Below, in pieces: positions 1 to 9,136 of a DNA stretch of 38,951 nt. Location of the stretch: assembly GCA_027047855.1 (NCBI GenBank), contig JALTTZ010000005.1, positions 1-38,951 on the forward strand, given 5' to 3'. Origin of the DNA: Nitrososphaeria archaeon. GTDB lineage: Archaea > Thermoproteota > Nitrososphaeria > Geothermarchaeales > JDFR-13. Numbering within the stretch: the first letter of the stretch is position 1; each line of letters starts with the position of its first letter. Under the pieces are notes generated by a model. The model was given only the letters and a program-made list of their open reading frames with translations. It was not told the DNA's origin and did not search any database. A program made the position numbers and the translations under genes.

Positions 1-91
1 ACTATGTATAAAGTAAGGTATCAATCTATATAAATAATTCTTTAAATAAATATATATAGTCTAAATACTATATTTTATATTGTGATTATAT

Positions 92-1420
92 ATGTCTGAG
101 GAGGCAGGGCAAGTTAGTAGGAGGGAATTCCTGAAACTAGCAGCAACAGCAGGTGTATCATTCGTAGTCGGTGCAGGAGTGGGATACTACGCAGGAATGA
201 TGGGTAGGGCACCAGCCCCAACCAAACCATCAAAGACAGAAGTAGTAATAGGTGTAATTGCCCCAATGGCGACTAAACAAGGAATGGTACAGAGAAATGC
301 AGCTGAACTGGCCGTAAGAGAGATCAATCAAGCTGGCGGAATACTCGATATGACGGTCAGGTTGGTAGTGGGCGACACCAAACTTAATCCAGATGTGGCC
401 GTATCAGAATTTAGGAGGCTAGTCACGGTAGAAAAAGCAGACTTTATGACAGGAGGTTTCTCCAGCGGAATAATGAACGCTATGATGGAGCCTATGGCAG
501 AGCTTAAAGTACCTTTCCTAGCGGATGCATCCTCACCTGGACACCCAGCCAAGGTACACGAGGAATATGACAAGTATAAATACTGGTTTAGGATAACACA
601 GAACAATGGTGCAACCTTCGCATGGGACTTGGCAGACATGTTTGACATGCTGGAAGAAAAGGGATATGATGTTAGCAAGATATATATAATAAGGGATGAG
701 CACATCTGGACCGATGCTGTCATGAGTTACCTACAGCCAGAACTGGATAAGAGAGGTATAACAATTGCTAAGGATGCAAAGGTGGGTAGGGGATACTCTG
801 AATACGAGCCTCTTTTGGTAGAGGCTCATGACATGGGTGTACAGGTGGTAGTGCCCATCCTAGCTATCGCCGGCACTGGAGACGTATTAGTCAAGCAGTG
901 GGCGAACCTTAAGCTCCCTATCCTACTCGCAGGACATGACTTAGCTGCACTAGACCTTGGATTCTACGAAGCAACAGGAGGAGCAGCTGAGGGATACATA
1001 TTCCTAGCAGATGGTGGAGTCGTTAATACAGCCCCACCCACGACGATGTGTGAGAAATTCATAAAGAACTATGAAGAGGCATACGGGCATCCACCAGAAG
1101 CCCATCAAGGATTTGGAGCATACGACGCGGTATATCTATTTAAGAAGGTTGTTGAGATGGCTCATGATGATGGGGTCGAGAACCCATTCGACCCCGATGT
1201 TGTAGTACAATACCTTGAGAAATTCAACCCTGATAATCCGATTGATCTAACCCGAACTATAGCATTCTACCCACCAGGCGATGAGAACAAGTTTGATCAT
1301 GACCTAGTATGGGGAGACAACTACGTTAGGAACTGGATATCACAGTGGCAAGGAGGAAAACAATATGTAATTAGAGGTAAGATAAAGAACGCAGAAATGA
1401 TTGAACCTCCATGGTTCTAA
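92..1420 (+). CDS. Branched-chain amino acid/aromatic acid-type ABC transporter substrate-binding protein (LivJ family) with Tat-type signal
   Basis: N-terminal SRREFLKLAATAG twin-Arg signal plus TM; periplasmic-binding fold type I text (VVIGVIAPMATKQGMVQRNAAELAVREINQAGGI); next to LivH/LivM. Confidence 0.9.
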   Translation: MSEEAGQVSRREFLKLAATAGVSFVVGAGVGYYAGMMGRAPAPTKPSKTEVVIGVIAPMATKQGMVQRNAAELAVREINQAGGILDMTVRLVVGDTKLNPDVAVSEFRRLVTVEKADFMTGGFSSGIMNAMMEPMAELKVPFLADASSPGHPAKVHEEYDKYKYWFRITQNNGATFAWDLADMFDMLEEKGYDVSKIYIIRDEHIWTDAVMSYLQPELDKRGITIAKDAKVGRGYSEYEPLLVEAHDMGVQVVVPILAIAGTGDVLVKQWANLKLPILLAGHDLAALDLGFYEATGGAAEGYIFLADGGVVNTAPPTTMCEKFIKNYEEAYGHPPEAHQGFGAYDAVYLFKKVVEMAHDDGVENPFDPDVVVQYLEKFNPDNPIDLTRTIAFYPPGDENKFDHDLVWGDNYVRNWISQWQGGKQYVIRGKIKNAEMIEPPWF

Positions 1421-1507
1421 ACATCCACCATAATTTTTTATTTATACACACTCTTTATAAAGCGAATTCACTTAATCGATTTTAATGTATGGTGTTGGGG
1501 ATATTAA

Positions 1508-2374
1508 ATGGGTGACATAAACACTCTAATGACCATATTCTTGTATGGAGCGACGTTTGGCGGGATCCTCGCACTCATATCCTCTGGGTTCACACTCATC
1601 TTCGGGGTATCAAGAATACTGAACTTTTCCCATGGAGCGTTCTTCATGATGGGGGCATATATAGGAATATATCTAATCCAACAGCTAAATCTAGACCCAC
1701 TTATAGCCTCTCTTATTAGCATCCTATTAGTCGGAATATTTGCTGTCGCAACATACATAACCATAATACATCCAGTCATAAAAAATGAAGTTATGACCAT
1801 TATAGTCACTCTAGCCCTAGCCCTACTAGTCGAACAAGTAATCCTATTAACATTTGGAGAATTTGGGTTCTCATACCCAGAACTGATCACAGGCACAATA
1901 AGTGTAGGAGGAGTGGCAATATCACTACTTAGAATATTAATACTCGCAATATCACTAGCCACGATATTAGCGCTCTGGCTATTCATTGATAAAACAAGAA
2001 TGGGTAAGGAGATCAATGCAGCATCCCAGGACCCAGAAGGAGCAATATTAATAGGTCTAGACGTCAATAAGATATTCGCCGTCACCATATTTATATCGGC
2101 GATACTCGCCGCATTAAGCGGAATCCTATATTCCCAAATGTATACCGCTAATCCATTTCAAATACTCAACTCACTCATACTCGCCTTCTCAATAGTAATA
2201 CTTGGTGGGCTTGGAAGCGTTAAAGGAAGCATAATATCATCATTCATAATAGGCTTCATTTACATAGCAACCACAACTCTCCTCGGGGCCAGATGGTCCG
2301 AATTCATAGCTCTAGCAATTATCATCGTAATCCTAATTATAAGGCCAACTGGTCTATTCGGGGTGGAAGAGTGA
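1508..2374 (+). CDS. livH: Branched-chain amino acid ABC transporter permease (LivH family)
   Basis: LivH-like text: SGFTLIFGVSRILNFSHGAFFMMGAY, GGLGSVKGSIISSFIIGF, RPTGLFG C-terminus. Confidence 0.92.
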   Translation: MGDINTLMTIFLYGATFGGILALISSGFTLIFGVSRILNFSHGAFFMMGAYIGIYLIQQLNLDPLIASLISILLVGIFAVATYITIIHPVIKNEVMTIIVTLALALLVEQVILLTFGEFGFSYPELITGTISVGGVAISLLRILILAISLATILALWLFIDKTRMGKEINAASQDPEGAILIGLDVNKIFAVTIFISAILAALSGILYSQMYTANPFQILNSLILAFSIVILGGLGSVKGSIISSFIIGFIYIATTTLLGARWSEFIALAIIIVILIIRPTGLFGVEE

Positions 2375-3387
2375 AAAAGATAACGAGATATTGGAGAATC
2401 AAGACCAATGAATTATCGTATCTTATCGGATTCATGATGGTCATGGCGGTAATACCTATATTCCTTCCCGAGACCCTACTATACATACTAGGATTAACCT
2501 TCATATTCATAGTATTCTCAGTAAGTTGGGACTTTATGACAGGCTTAGTAGGCGAGGTAAACCTCGGCCACACAATATTTATAGGTGTAGGTGGATACGT
2601 TACAGCATTGCTAAATGTCCCTCAGCGCTTCGAAAAAACATTCCTAAGCCCCTTGGCTACACTACCCCAGCTACCCATCCCACTAACTATACTCGTTGGA
2701 GGCATTATTGCAGCCATAGTAGGAATCCTTATAGGCCTAATTACTCTAAGGCTAAAGGGATGGTACTTCGCATTAGTTACAGCGATACTCCCACTATTAT
2801 TCATCAAGGCAACCTACGTCTTCAAAGAACTGTTTGGAGGTGAAGAAGGATTCTCAGTCGGCTTGGGCAGAGCTGTTGCCCAAGACACGCTAGGAAAATA
2901 CATAGTGACTTTGGTCTTCATGGCTATATGTATCTTAGTGATGTACGGAATAAAGAATAGCAAGTTAGGCCTAACCCTAATAGCAATAAGGGAAGACAAT
3001 ACACTAGCTGAATCACTTGGAATAAACATATATCTATACAAAGTGTTCGCAATGGCTGTCAGCTCATTCTTCGCGGGACTATCAGGTGCATTACTCGTCC
3101 ACTACAGAGTCACAGTATCACCAGACTTATTTGACGTCCCTCTCATGCTCCTTATAATCTTAGCCGTAGTCATAGGCGGATTAGGCAGCATAATTGGACC
3201 GATAATCGGAGGATTCCTAATATACCTTTTGAAATACTGGGTTCTCAAGGTATACCTAGTACCATTTATTCCACCGACCATACCAATTAACGACGATATA
3301 GTGCTATATCTCTTGCTAATAGTAATAGCTATAACAATGCCACACGGCATTTATGAGAGGTTAAGGAAACTATACCTAACTATCTAG
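2371..3387 (+). CDS. livM: Branched-chain amino acid ABC transporter permease (LivM family)
   Basis: LivM-like text (SVSWDFMTGLVGEVNLGHTIFIGVGGY, GGLGSIIGPIIGG). The ORF track begins at 2293, but GTG at 2371 overlaps the livH stop (GTGA) and gives a better start. Confidence 0.9.
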   Translation: MKKITRYWRIKTNELSYLIGFMMVMAVIPIFLPETLLYILGLTFIFIVFSVSWDFMTGLVGEVNLGHTIFIGVGGYVTALLNVPQRFEKTFLSPLATLPQLPIPLTILVGGIIAAIVGILIGLITLRLKGWYFALVTAILPLLFIKATYVFKELFGGEEGFSVGLGRAVAQDTLGKYIVTLVFMAICILVMYGIKNSKLGLTLIAIREDNTLAESLGINIYLYKVFAMAVSSFFAGLSGALLVHYRVTVSPDLFDVPLMLLIILAVVIGGLGSIIGPIIGGFLIYLLKYWVLKVYLVPFIPPTIPINDDIVLYLLLIVIAITMPHGIYERLRKLYLTI

Positions 3388-3414
3388 CAATAATTTCTTT
3401 TTAATTATCCATTC

Positions 3415-4107
3415 CTAAATCTGTTCAAAATACTGTTTCTCAAGCCCCCTAAGCGAATCGGTAGTACCCTCACCAACGATGTCGCCCTTAACCAATACAT
3501 AAATCCTATCAGAGACCTCAAACGCTAACTTAATGTTCTGCTCCACCATTAGAATATTAAGCTTAGTCTCCTCCCTAATCCTCAATAATGCATCCCTAAT
3601 CCTATTAATAACAATAGGTGCTAAACCCATTGAAGGCTCATCCATCAAGAGTAGTTTAGGCTCCGCCATTAAAGCTCTACCAATAGCCACCATCTGCTGC
3701 TCCCCACCACTCAAATTCTTACACATATTACGCCTTCGTCTCTTAATCTCAGGAAACAAACTATAGACAAACTCAAGACGATCCTTATACTCATTACCCC
3801 TAGATCCTAGAATCAAGTTATCCTCGACACTCATATTAGGGAATAAATGCCTCCCCTCAGGGCAAATGGCGATACCTAGTTTAATACGTTCATTAGTCTT
3901 CAATCGTGTTATATCCCTACCCATAAAAGTGATACTACCCTCGGTATGAACAAGCCCCAATATACTCTTTAACAAGGTCGTCTTACCAGCACCATTTGGC
4001 CCAAGAATGGCTACAGTCTCACCTTCATCAATAAAAATATCTATCCCCCGAAGGACAATCGCCTTACCATAATAGGCCTTAAGATCATCTATATCCAATA
4101 CTCTCAT
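3415..4107 (-). CDS. livF: ABC transporter ATPase (LivF family)
   Basis: Walker A GPNGAGKTTLLKS, LSGGEQQMVAIGRALM, LLLMDEPSMGLAP. Likely start MRVLDIDDLKAYYG at 4107 (ORF extends to 4155). Confidence 0.9.
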   Translation of the reverse strand: MRVLDIDDLKAYYGKAIVLRGIDIFIDEGETVAILGPNGAGKTTLLKSILGLVHTEGSITFMGRDITRLKTNERIKLGIAICPEGRHLFPNMSVEDNLILGSRGNEYKDRLEFVYSLFPEIKRRRRNMCKNLSGGEQQMVAIGRALMAEPKLLLMDEPSMGLAPIVINRIRDALLRIREETKLNILMVEQNIKLAFEVSDRIYVLVKGDIVGEGTTDSLRGLEKQYFEQI

Positions 4108-4161
4108 ACCCATACCCACACTCCGAAACGAATAATCATGAATACCTAAATACATTTACAC

Positions 4162-4845
4162 TCAACCAGTACCTAAATAAGCCTCGATAACCCTAGAATC
4201 ATTAACCACCTCATCAGGGGAACCTTCGAAAATAACTCGCCCACTACTAAGAACAGTTACCTTATCAGCCAATGTAAATAACTCCTTGAGCTTGTGCTCA
4301 ATAACCACCAGAGTCACACCACGCTCATGGAGACCCTTAATAACTTCAACGAGATCCATGGACTCCTTAGGACTTAATCCCGAAAAAGGCTCATCCAACA
4401 ATAGGAGCCTCGGATTCATAGCCAACGCCAAACCAATACTCAACCTCCTCAACTCCCCAAAAGGAAGATCCACCGCCTTGTAATTACGCTTATCCCATAA
4501 ACCCATTTCCTTAATTAACTCATCGGGATCATCCAACACAACTTGGAAATTCTGATAGACAGTTAAGTTCTTAAACACCCTTACTATCTGAAATGTCCTT
4601 ACCATACCCATACTAACAAGTTTATATGGCCTCAATCCAGTAACATCCATACCATTAAAATAGACTCTACCAGAAGTAGGCTTCAAAAAACCCGATATAA
4701 CATTGAAGAGTGTCGTCTTACCAGCTCCGTTAGGCCCAATTATCCCTCTACACTCTCCTTCCCCAACCTCAAGATTCACGTTGTTAAGAGCAACCAATTC
4801 CCCAAACTTCTTTGTTAAATTCTCAACCTTAAGCATCAAAAACAC
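4162..4845 (-). CDS. livG: ABC transporter ATPase (LivG family)
   Basis: GPNGAGKTTLFNVISGFLKPTSG, VRTFQIVRVFKNLTVYQN, LLLLDEPFSGLSP; pairs with livF. Confidence 0.9.
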   Translation of the reverse strand: MFLMLKVENLTKKFGELVALNNVNLEVGEGECRGIIGPNGAGKTTLFNVISGFLKPTSGRVYFNGMDVTGLRPYKLVSMGMVRTFQIVRVFKNLTVYQNFQVVLDDPDELIKEMGLWDKRNYKAVDLPFGELRRLSIGLALAMNPRLLLLDEPFSGLSPKESMDLVEVIKGLHERGVTLVVIEHKLKELFTLADKVTVLSSGRVIFEGSPDEVVNDSRVIEAYLGTG

Positions 4846-4868
4846 CTAAATAAAAAAGGGAGATAAGA

Positions 4869-6203
4869 TTACTCATTCAACTTTCTTAAGTCTATTACTC
4901 TCTTGGCCTTCCCAGTGAACCTCTGTACACTGCCCACAGGTTTGAGTACTACATTGGGTGTAACACCAATAGCATTCCTAACCCTATCTATAATCTTCTT
5001 ACGTAGAGGTTCAAGCTTGCTCAGGTCACCTTTAACCATCTCGTATACCTCGGGATCGGGCTCCACCTCAATCGTCAATATATCCATGATCTTAGGTCGC
5101 TCAATCTTTGCGATAAAGTGTCCAGAGGCACCCTCAACACTAAGTATAGCCTCTTCCAACGCTTTAGGCCAGAACTTTACACCCCTTACTTTCACCATAT
5201 CATCAGCCCTACCCAGTATTCTACCCATACGCCCAATGCGCCTGCCACAGCTACATTCCTCAGTGGTCCAAGTAGTTAAGTCCCCAGTCCTATACCTAAG
5301 AAGCGGCATAGCCTCTTTAGTCAATGTCGTGATAACCAATTCACCGACCTCACCCTCCTCGACAGGTTCACCAGTAGCAGGGTCTATAATCTCCACCAAG
5401 AAATGGTCCTCATATATATGTAGCCCATCATGTTCACTACACTCAACCGAGACGCCAGGACCGATGATCTCAGATAAGCCATATATGTCAAAAGCCTCCA
5501 GACCAAGCTCCTCCTGAATCCGCTCCCTCAACTTCTCACTCCATGGTTCAGCACCAAATATCCCACTCTTCCACTTAAGCTCCTTAACGGGATCCCAACC
5601 GAGCTTTGTCCTAGCGTACTCAGCTAGATACATTGCATAAGTAGGAGTACAGCAAAGTATAGTAGTACCAAGCTCCTTGGCTAAGAAAAGCTGCCTCTCT
5701 GTACCCCCCGATGAAACAGGTACAACAGCCGCCCCTAACTTCAACGCACCATAATGGAAACCCAGTCCACCAGTAAACAGTCCATAACCATATGCATTAT
5801 GTATAATGTCACCCTTCTTGGCTCCAGCAGAAGCATAGATTCTAGCCATAACCTCGCTCCATATATCAATATCATGTTGTGAGTAGAACGTCGTGGTGGG
5901 CTTACCTGTAGTACCTGAGCTGGCATGAATCTCCAGAACGTTATCGATACTCGTAGCAAGCATTCCATATGGATATGCTTCCCTCATATCATCCTTAGTA
6001 GTAAATGGAATCTTGTGTAGATCATCGAGGGTCTTGATGTCATCGGGGTCCAACCCAGCCTCTTTAAATCTCTTACGATAAAACGGAGAATTCTCATAAC
6101 AATACCTAACCAGCTTCCTCAGACGCTCCTCCTGCAGCTTAGTGAGTTCATCCCTCCTCATACACTCGTACTCTGGTTGAAAAATCCAGCTCTCGACCTT
6201 CAT
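4869..6203 (-). CDS. Phenylacetate/aryl-CoA ligase (PaaK family AMP-forming)
   Basis: HASSGTTGKPTTTFYS, YGLSEIIGPGVSVEC, YRTGDLT, RADDMVKVRGVKFWP. ATG at 6203; the track start at 6206 is TTG. Confidence 0.9.
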   Translation of the reverse strand: MKVESWIFQPEYECMRRDELTKLQEERLRKLVRYCYENSPFYRKRFKEAGLDPDDIKTLDDLHKIPFTTKDDMREAYPYGMLATSIDNVLEIHASSGTTGKPTTTFYSQHDIDIWSEVMARIYASAGAKKGDIIHNAYGYGLFTGGLGFHYGALKLGAAVVPVSSGGTERQLFLAKELGTTILCCTPTYAMYLAEYARTKLGWDPVKELKWKSGIFGAEPWSEKLRERIQEELGLEAFDIYGLSEIIGPGVSVECSEHDGLHIYEDHFLVEIIDPATGEPVEEGEVGELVITTLTKEAMPLLRYRTGDLTTWTTEECSCGRRIGRMGRILGRADDMVKVRGVKFWPKALEEAILSVEGASGHFIAKIERPKIMDILTIEVEPDPEVYEMVKGDLSKLEPLRKKIIDRVRNAIGVTPNVVLKPVGSVQRFTGKAKRVIDLRKLNE

Positions 6204-6231
6204 CAAATCACCGTAGAACTTTGATACTAAT

Positions 6232-6254
6232 AATTAATATATTTAGGGTCTAAA
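6232..6254 (-). promoter_or_regulatory. PaaK promoter region with imperfect operator TTTAG-ACC-CTAAA overlapping a TATA box
   Basis: Plus-strand TTTAGGGTCTAAA at 6242-6254; TATA-like AAATATATTAATT adjacent on the minus strand. Confidence 0.45.
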
Positions 6255-6349
6255 TTATATATTTAATTTGCTTATTATAGATTTAACATAGTTAAAAATA
6301 TAGACTTTACACGATGATAAAGTACTTTTACATATGTCACAGCAAGTCT

Positions 6350-7516
6350 TCAATCGAACATGATCGATTCAACGAATGTCTCTACCATAGTCCTTAAATG
6401 CTCATAACTTGAGGTCGTCTCCTCATACTCTAGATGGAGGTATGGGAAGTGGAGTTCATCCAGTGCCTTCTTATAGATAACATAATCATACAAGCTTGGC
6501 TCACAGAACTTAGGAGACAAAAAGAGAACTCCCTCAGCCTTCTTCTCCTTGATCTCCCGCTTAATATACTCCTGCTTATCAATTGAGGGGTGAAACCTCA
6601 CTGTAAGAGGCGTTTGATTAGTAACATATGCACGAGCCAATTCAAGCACAGGGTCCCCGTCAAGATTTATCTGCCCTATCCAGTATTGACCTACTAGAGA
6701 CTCATCTTCTATAATATATGATCCAGCATCCTCAATAGTCTTCATATACATTAATGGAGGCTGTTCACAGAAGTTACCCTTTACAAGAATCCTAAGCCTA
6801 TCCGCCGGCCTCACCTTCCTCTTCTTAACCTCATCAATATATTTTTTAATAAGTCGATTGAACATATTAACAGGCATTATCGAACTGGCTTTAGTGACCA
6901 CATAGAACTCAGTGAAGGGGACCAACCAAGGCTTATCTCTCCTCAAACTCATCAACTTACCAATTAACGCTCGTTTTTCATTATGTAGTTTAATGCTCCT
7001 TCTTAACTTCTCCTCATCGAATTTCTCTCCAGTTCGTTCCTCAATTACCCTTATCAGTCTCTTATATTCATCTACCAGATACTTGATGGCCAATTCAGTA
7101 TCATTATGTATAGGGAAGTGCAGGTATATTATCTCTTGATCCTTCAAATTCCGCTTCATTATACCCGAGAGGTTACGGGCCACATCACATATATTGGAAA
7201 AAGCAAGAATATCAAAAGCCTTCAATCTATTCTCAGCACCCAATTGAAATACACTCTTACATATTGTACAAACGAATGACTGAGTATGCGCAATTGCTAT
7301 GTCCAAATTAATACGGCCCTCTGCTCCGTACAAGGCGACTGGCAACATATTAAATGCATCCGCTATCTCAACAGGGAAGTATACCGGGAAGTATCCCAAG
7401 GCGAATCCTGCGTTGATATCTTTCCATTCGCTAACTAGCCTAAAGTCGGTAAAGGAATCCTCATACCACTGCTTAAAAATCTCAAAAGTAGATGTGGGAG
7501 AAGTAACCCTACTCAT
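6350..7516 (-). CDS. Benzoyl-CoA reductase/2-hydroxyacyl-CoA dehydratase-family subunit (smaller, BcrC/BzdN-like)
   Basis: HgdB-family text: ICKSVFQLGAENRLKAFD, KFCEPSLYDYVIYKKALDELHFPYLHLEYE. ATGA overlap with the upstream ATPase gene. Confidence 0.8.
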   Translation of the reverse strand: MSRVTSPTSTFEIFKQWYEDSFTDFRLVSEWKDINAGFALGYFPVYFPVEIADAFNMLPVALYGAEGRINLDIAIAHTQSFVCTICKSVFQLGAENRLKAFDILAFSNICDVARNLSGIMKRNLKDQEIIYLHFPIHNDTELAIKYLVDEYKRLIRVIEERTGEKFDEEKLRRSIKLHNEKRALIGKLMSLRRDKPWLVPFTEFYVVTKASSIMPVNMFNRLIKKYIDEVKKRKVRPADRLRILVKGNFCEQPPLMYMKTIEDAGSYIIEDESLVGQYWIGQINLDGDPVLELARAYVTNQTPLTVRFHPSIDKQEYIKREIKEKKAEGVLFLSPKFCEPSLYDYVIYKKALDELHFPYLHLEYEETTSSYEHLRTMVETFVESIMFD

Positions 7517-8328
7517 CAGCTCCTCACCAGCCCCTTCTTCAACATCCTAATATAACCGAGGCGAGCTGCACCAATTGCACTCGCATAATAAAGATCCTTA
7601 GAGGCATTAACCTTCATACTTAACTTACTCTCTAATGCTTTAACTATAGCGGGGTTTAAAACTAGCCCACCAGTTAAAGTCAATTCGGGCTCTAGACCAA
7701 CTCGCTTAAGCGTTGTTATTACCCTACCCACTATGCTCAAGTGAGCCCCCATTAAGATATCCTCCATCGGAACATCCTGTGTAATCAAATTAATAACCTC
7801 CGACTCAGCCAAGACACTACACACAGTAGATATCTCAACGGGATTGGCAGACTTAACAGCCACTTTACCGATCTCTTCAATCTTAAACCCAGTATAGTAA
7901 GCGATTTTCTCCAGAAAGCCGCCACCGCCAGCCGCACACTTCTCGGTAGAAGCAAACTTAATTACCCTACCTCTCTCATCAATCTTACTGACCCTAGTGT
8001 TTCCTGCACCGATATCCAAAACACACCTTGTTTTTGGGAAGAGTAGGTGTGCACCCCTAGCTGAGGAAGTAATGTCAGTAACATTTATATCCCTAAAGTC
8101 GACCCTATATCTTCCGAAACCCGTGGCAACTATATAATCTACATCATTTTCATTTAGACCCGTAGCAACAAGAGCCTCTTTAAAAATCTCGTGGGCCGCC
8201 TTGTTGAAGTCATAACCAGTCTTCCTAAAACCAGTATAAATGAGCTTATTCCCATCCTCCATAACGGCAATCTTGGTATTTCTAGTCCCCACATCTATAC
8301 CAACCGTATAAACCACTCCGATCACCAT
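7516..8328 (-). CDS. BadF/BadG/BcrA/BcrD-family ATPase subunit (BcrD-like)
   Basis: Actin-like/ASKHA fold TVGIDVGTRNTKIAVME; Fe-S Cys contexts KCAAGGGGFLE and CSVLAESEVINL; BcrD-like DIGAGNTRVSKI replaces GGQD. Confidence 0.85.
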   Translation of the reverse strand: MVIGVVYTVGIDVGTRNTKIAVMEDGNKLIYTGFRKTGYDFNKAAHEIFKEALVATGLNENDVDYIVATGFGRYRVDFRDINVTDITSSARGAHLLFPKTRCVLDIGAGNTRVSKIDERGRVIKFASTEKCAAGGGGFLEKIAYYTGFKIEEIGKVAVKSANPVEISTVCSVLAESEVINLITQDVPMEDILMGAHLSIVGRVITTLKRVGLEPELTLTGGLVLNPAIVKALESKLSMKVNASKDLYYASAIGAARLGYIRMLKKGLVRS

Positions 8329-8331
8329 CCC

Positions 8332-9135
8332 CTAGACCACCTTCTGCCTAATCATAACCTTCTCATTAGCAAAGAGAGCTGCCCCAATGGCACCACAATA
8401 CATTGTTAGAGGACTCCGGTTAATCTTCATCTTAAGTAGCTCCTCCAATGCTTTCGCCATACCATCATTTAGGGAAACCCCACCAGTAAAAGTAATTTCA
8501 GGGACTATGCCCACTCGCCTCAACAATCCAATAGATCTGTTCGCTATCGAGAGATGGACACCATATAATATATCCTCTATACTATGACCCCATGCAAGTT
8601 GCTCGAGCACCTCACTCTCAGCAAAGACAGCACAAGTACTACTAATCTTAGTTGGATTCTTCGATGTTAATGAGATTGGCCCAACTTGGCTCAACTCGAG
8701 ACCTAATGCCTTTGCAGCACCCTCAATGAACCTACCCGTACCAGCAGCACACTTATCATTCATAACGAAGTCAATAACTTCCCCTTTCTCATTTATCCTT
8801 ATTGCCTTGGTATCCTGACCGCCCATATCCAAGACTGTACGGGTATTTGGAAAGAGGAAATGAGCTCCCTTAGCATGACAGCTAATCTCAGTCACTTGAG
8901 TGTCACCAAAAGTGATTTTGAACCGGCCATAACCAGTACCTACGACAAATACAACATCCTTCTTAGATACACCAGTCTTACTTAAAACCATCTCGAAGAC
9001 CTTATCGGCAGCCTCATTAATCCTAACACCAGTCATGGTTATGGCAGTCCCAATCAGATTATTCTCATTATCCATCAAAGCCGCCTTCGTATAAGTTGAC
9101 CCAGCATCAATCCCAGCTACATAATATTTGGCCAT
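8332..9135 (-). CDS. BadF/BadG/BcrA/BcrD-family ATPase subunit (BcrA-like)
   Basis: VAGIDAGSTYTKAALMD, LDMGGQDTKAI, KCAAGTGRFIE, CAVFAESEVLEQLAWG. Start trimmed from 9213 to MAKYYVAG at 9135. Confidence 0.87.
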   Translation of the reverse strand: MAKYYVAGIDAGSTYTKAALMDNENNLIGTAITMTGVRINEAADKVFEMVLSKTGVSKKDVVFVVGTGYGRFKITFGDTQVTEISCHAKGAHFLFPNTRTVLDMGGQDTKAIRINEKGEVIDFVMNDKCAAGTGRFIEGAAKALGLELSQVGPISLTSKNPTKISSTCAVFAESEVLEQLAWGHSIEDILYGVHLSIANRSIGLLRRVGIVPEITFTGGVSLNDGMAKALEELLKMKINRSPLTMYCGAIGAALFANEKVMIRQKVV

Positions 9136-9136
9136 A

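Noticed and set aside
1504-2088. 194-aa minus-strand ORF antisense to livH
   Set aside because: Overlaps a convincing LivH permease; composition is consistent with antisense reading of a hydrophobic gene.
2526-2843. 105-aa plus-strand ORF inside livM in another frame
   Set aside because: Alternate-frame ORF within a conserved permease; no supporting signal.
4903-5517. 204-aa plus-strand ORF antisense to the PaaK-family ligase
   Set aside because: No motifs; coding strand is clearly minus.
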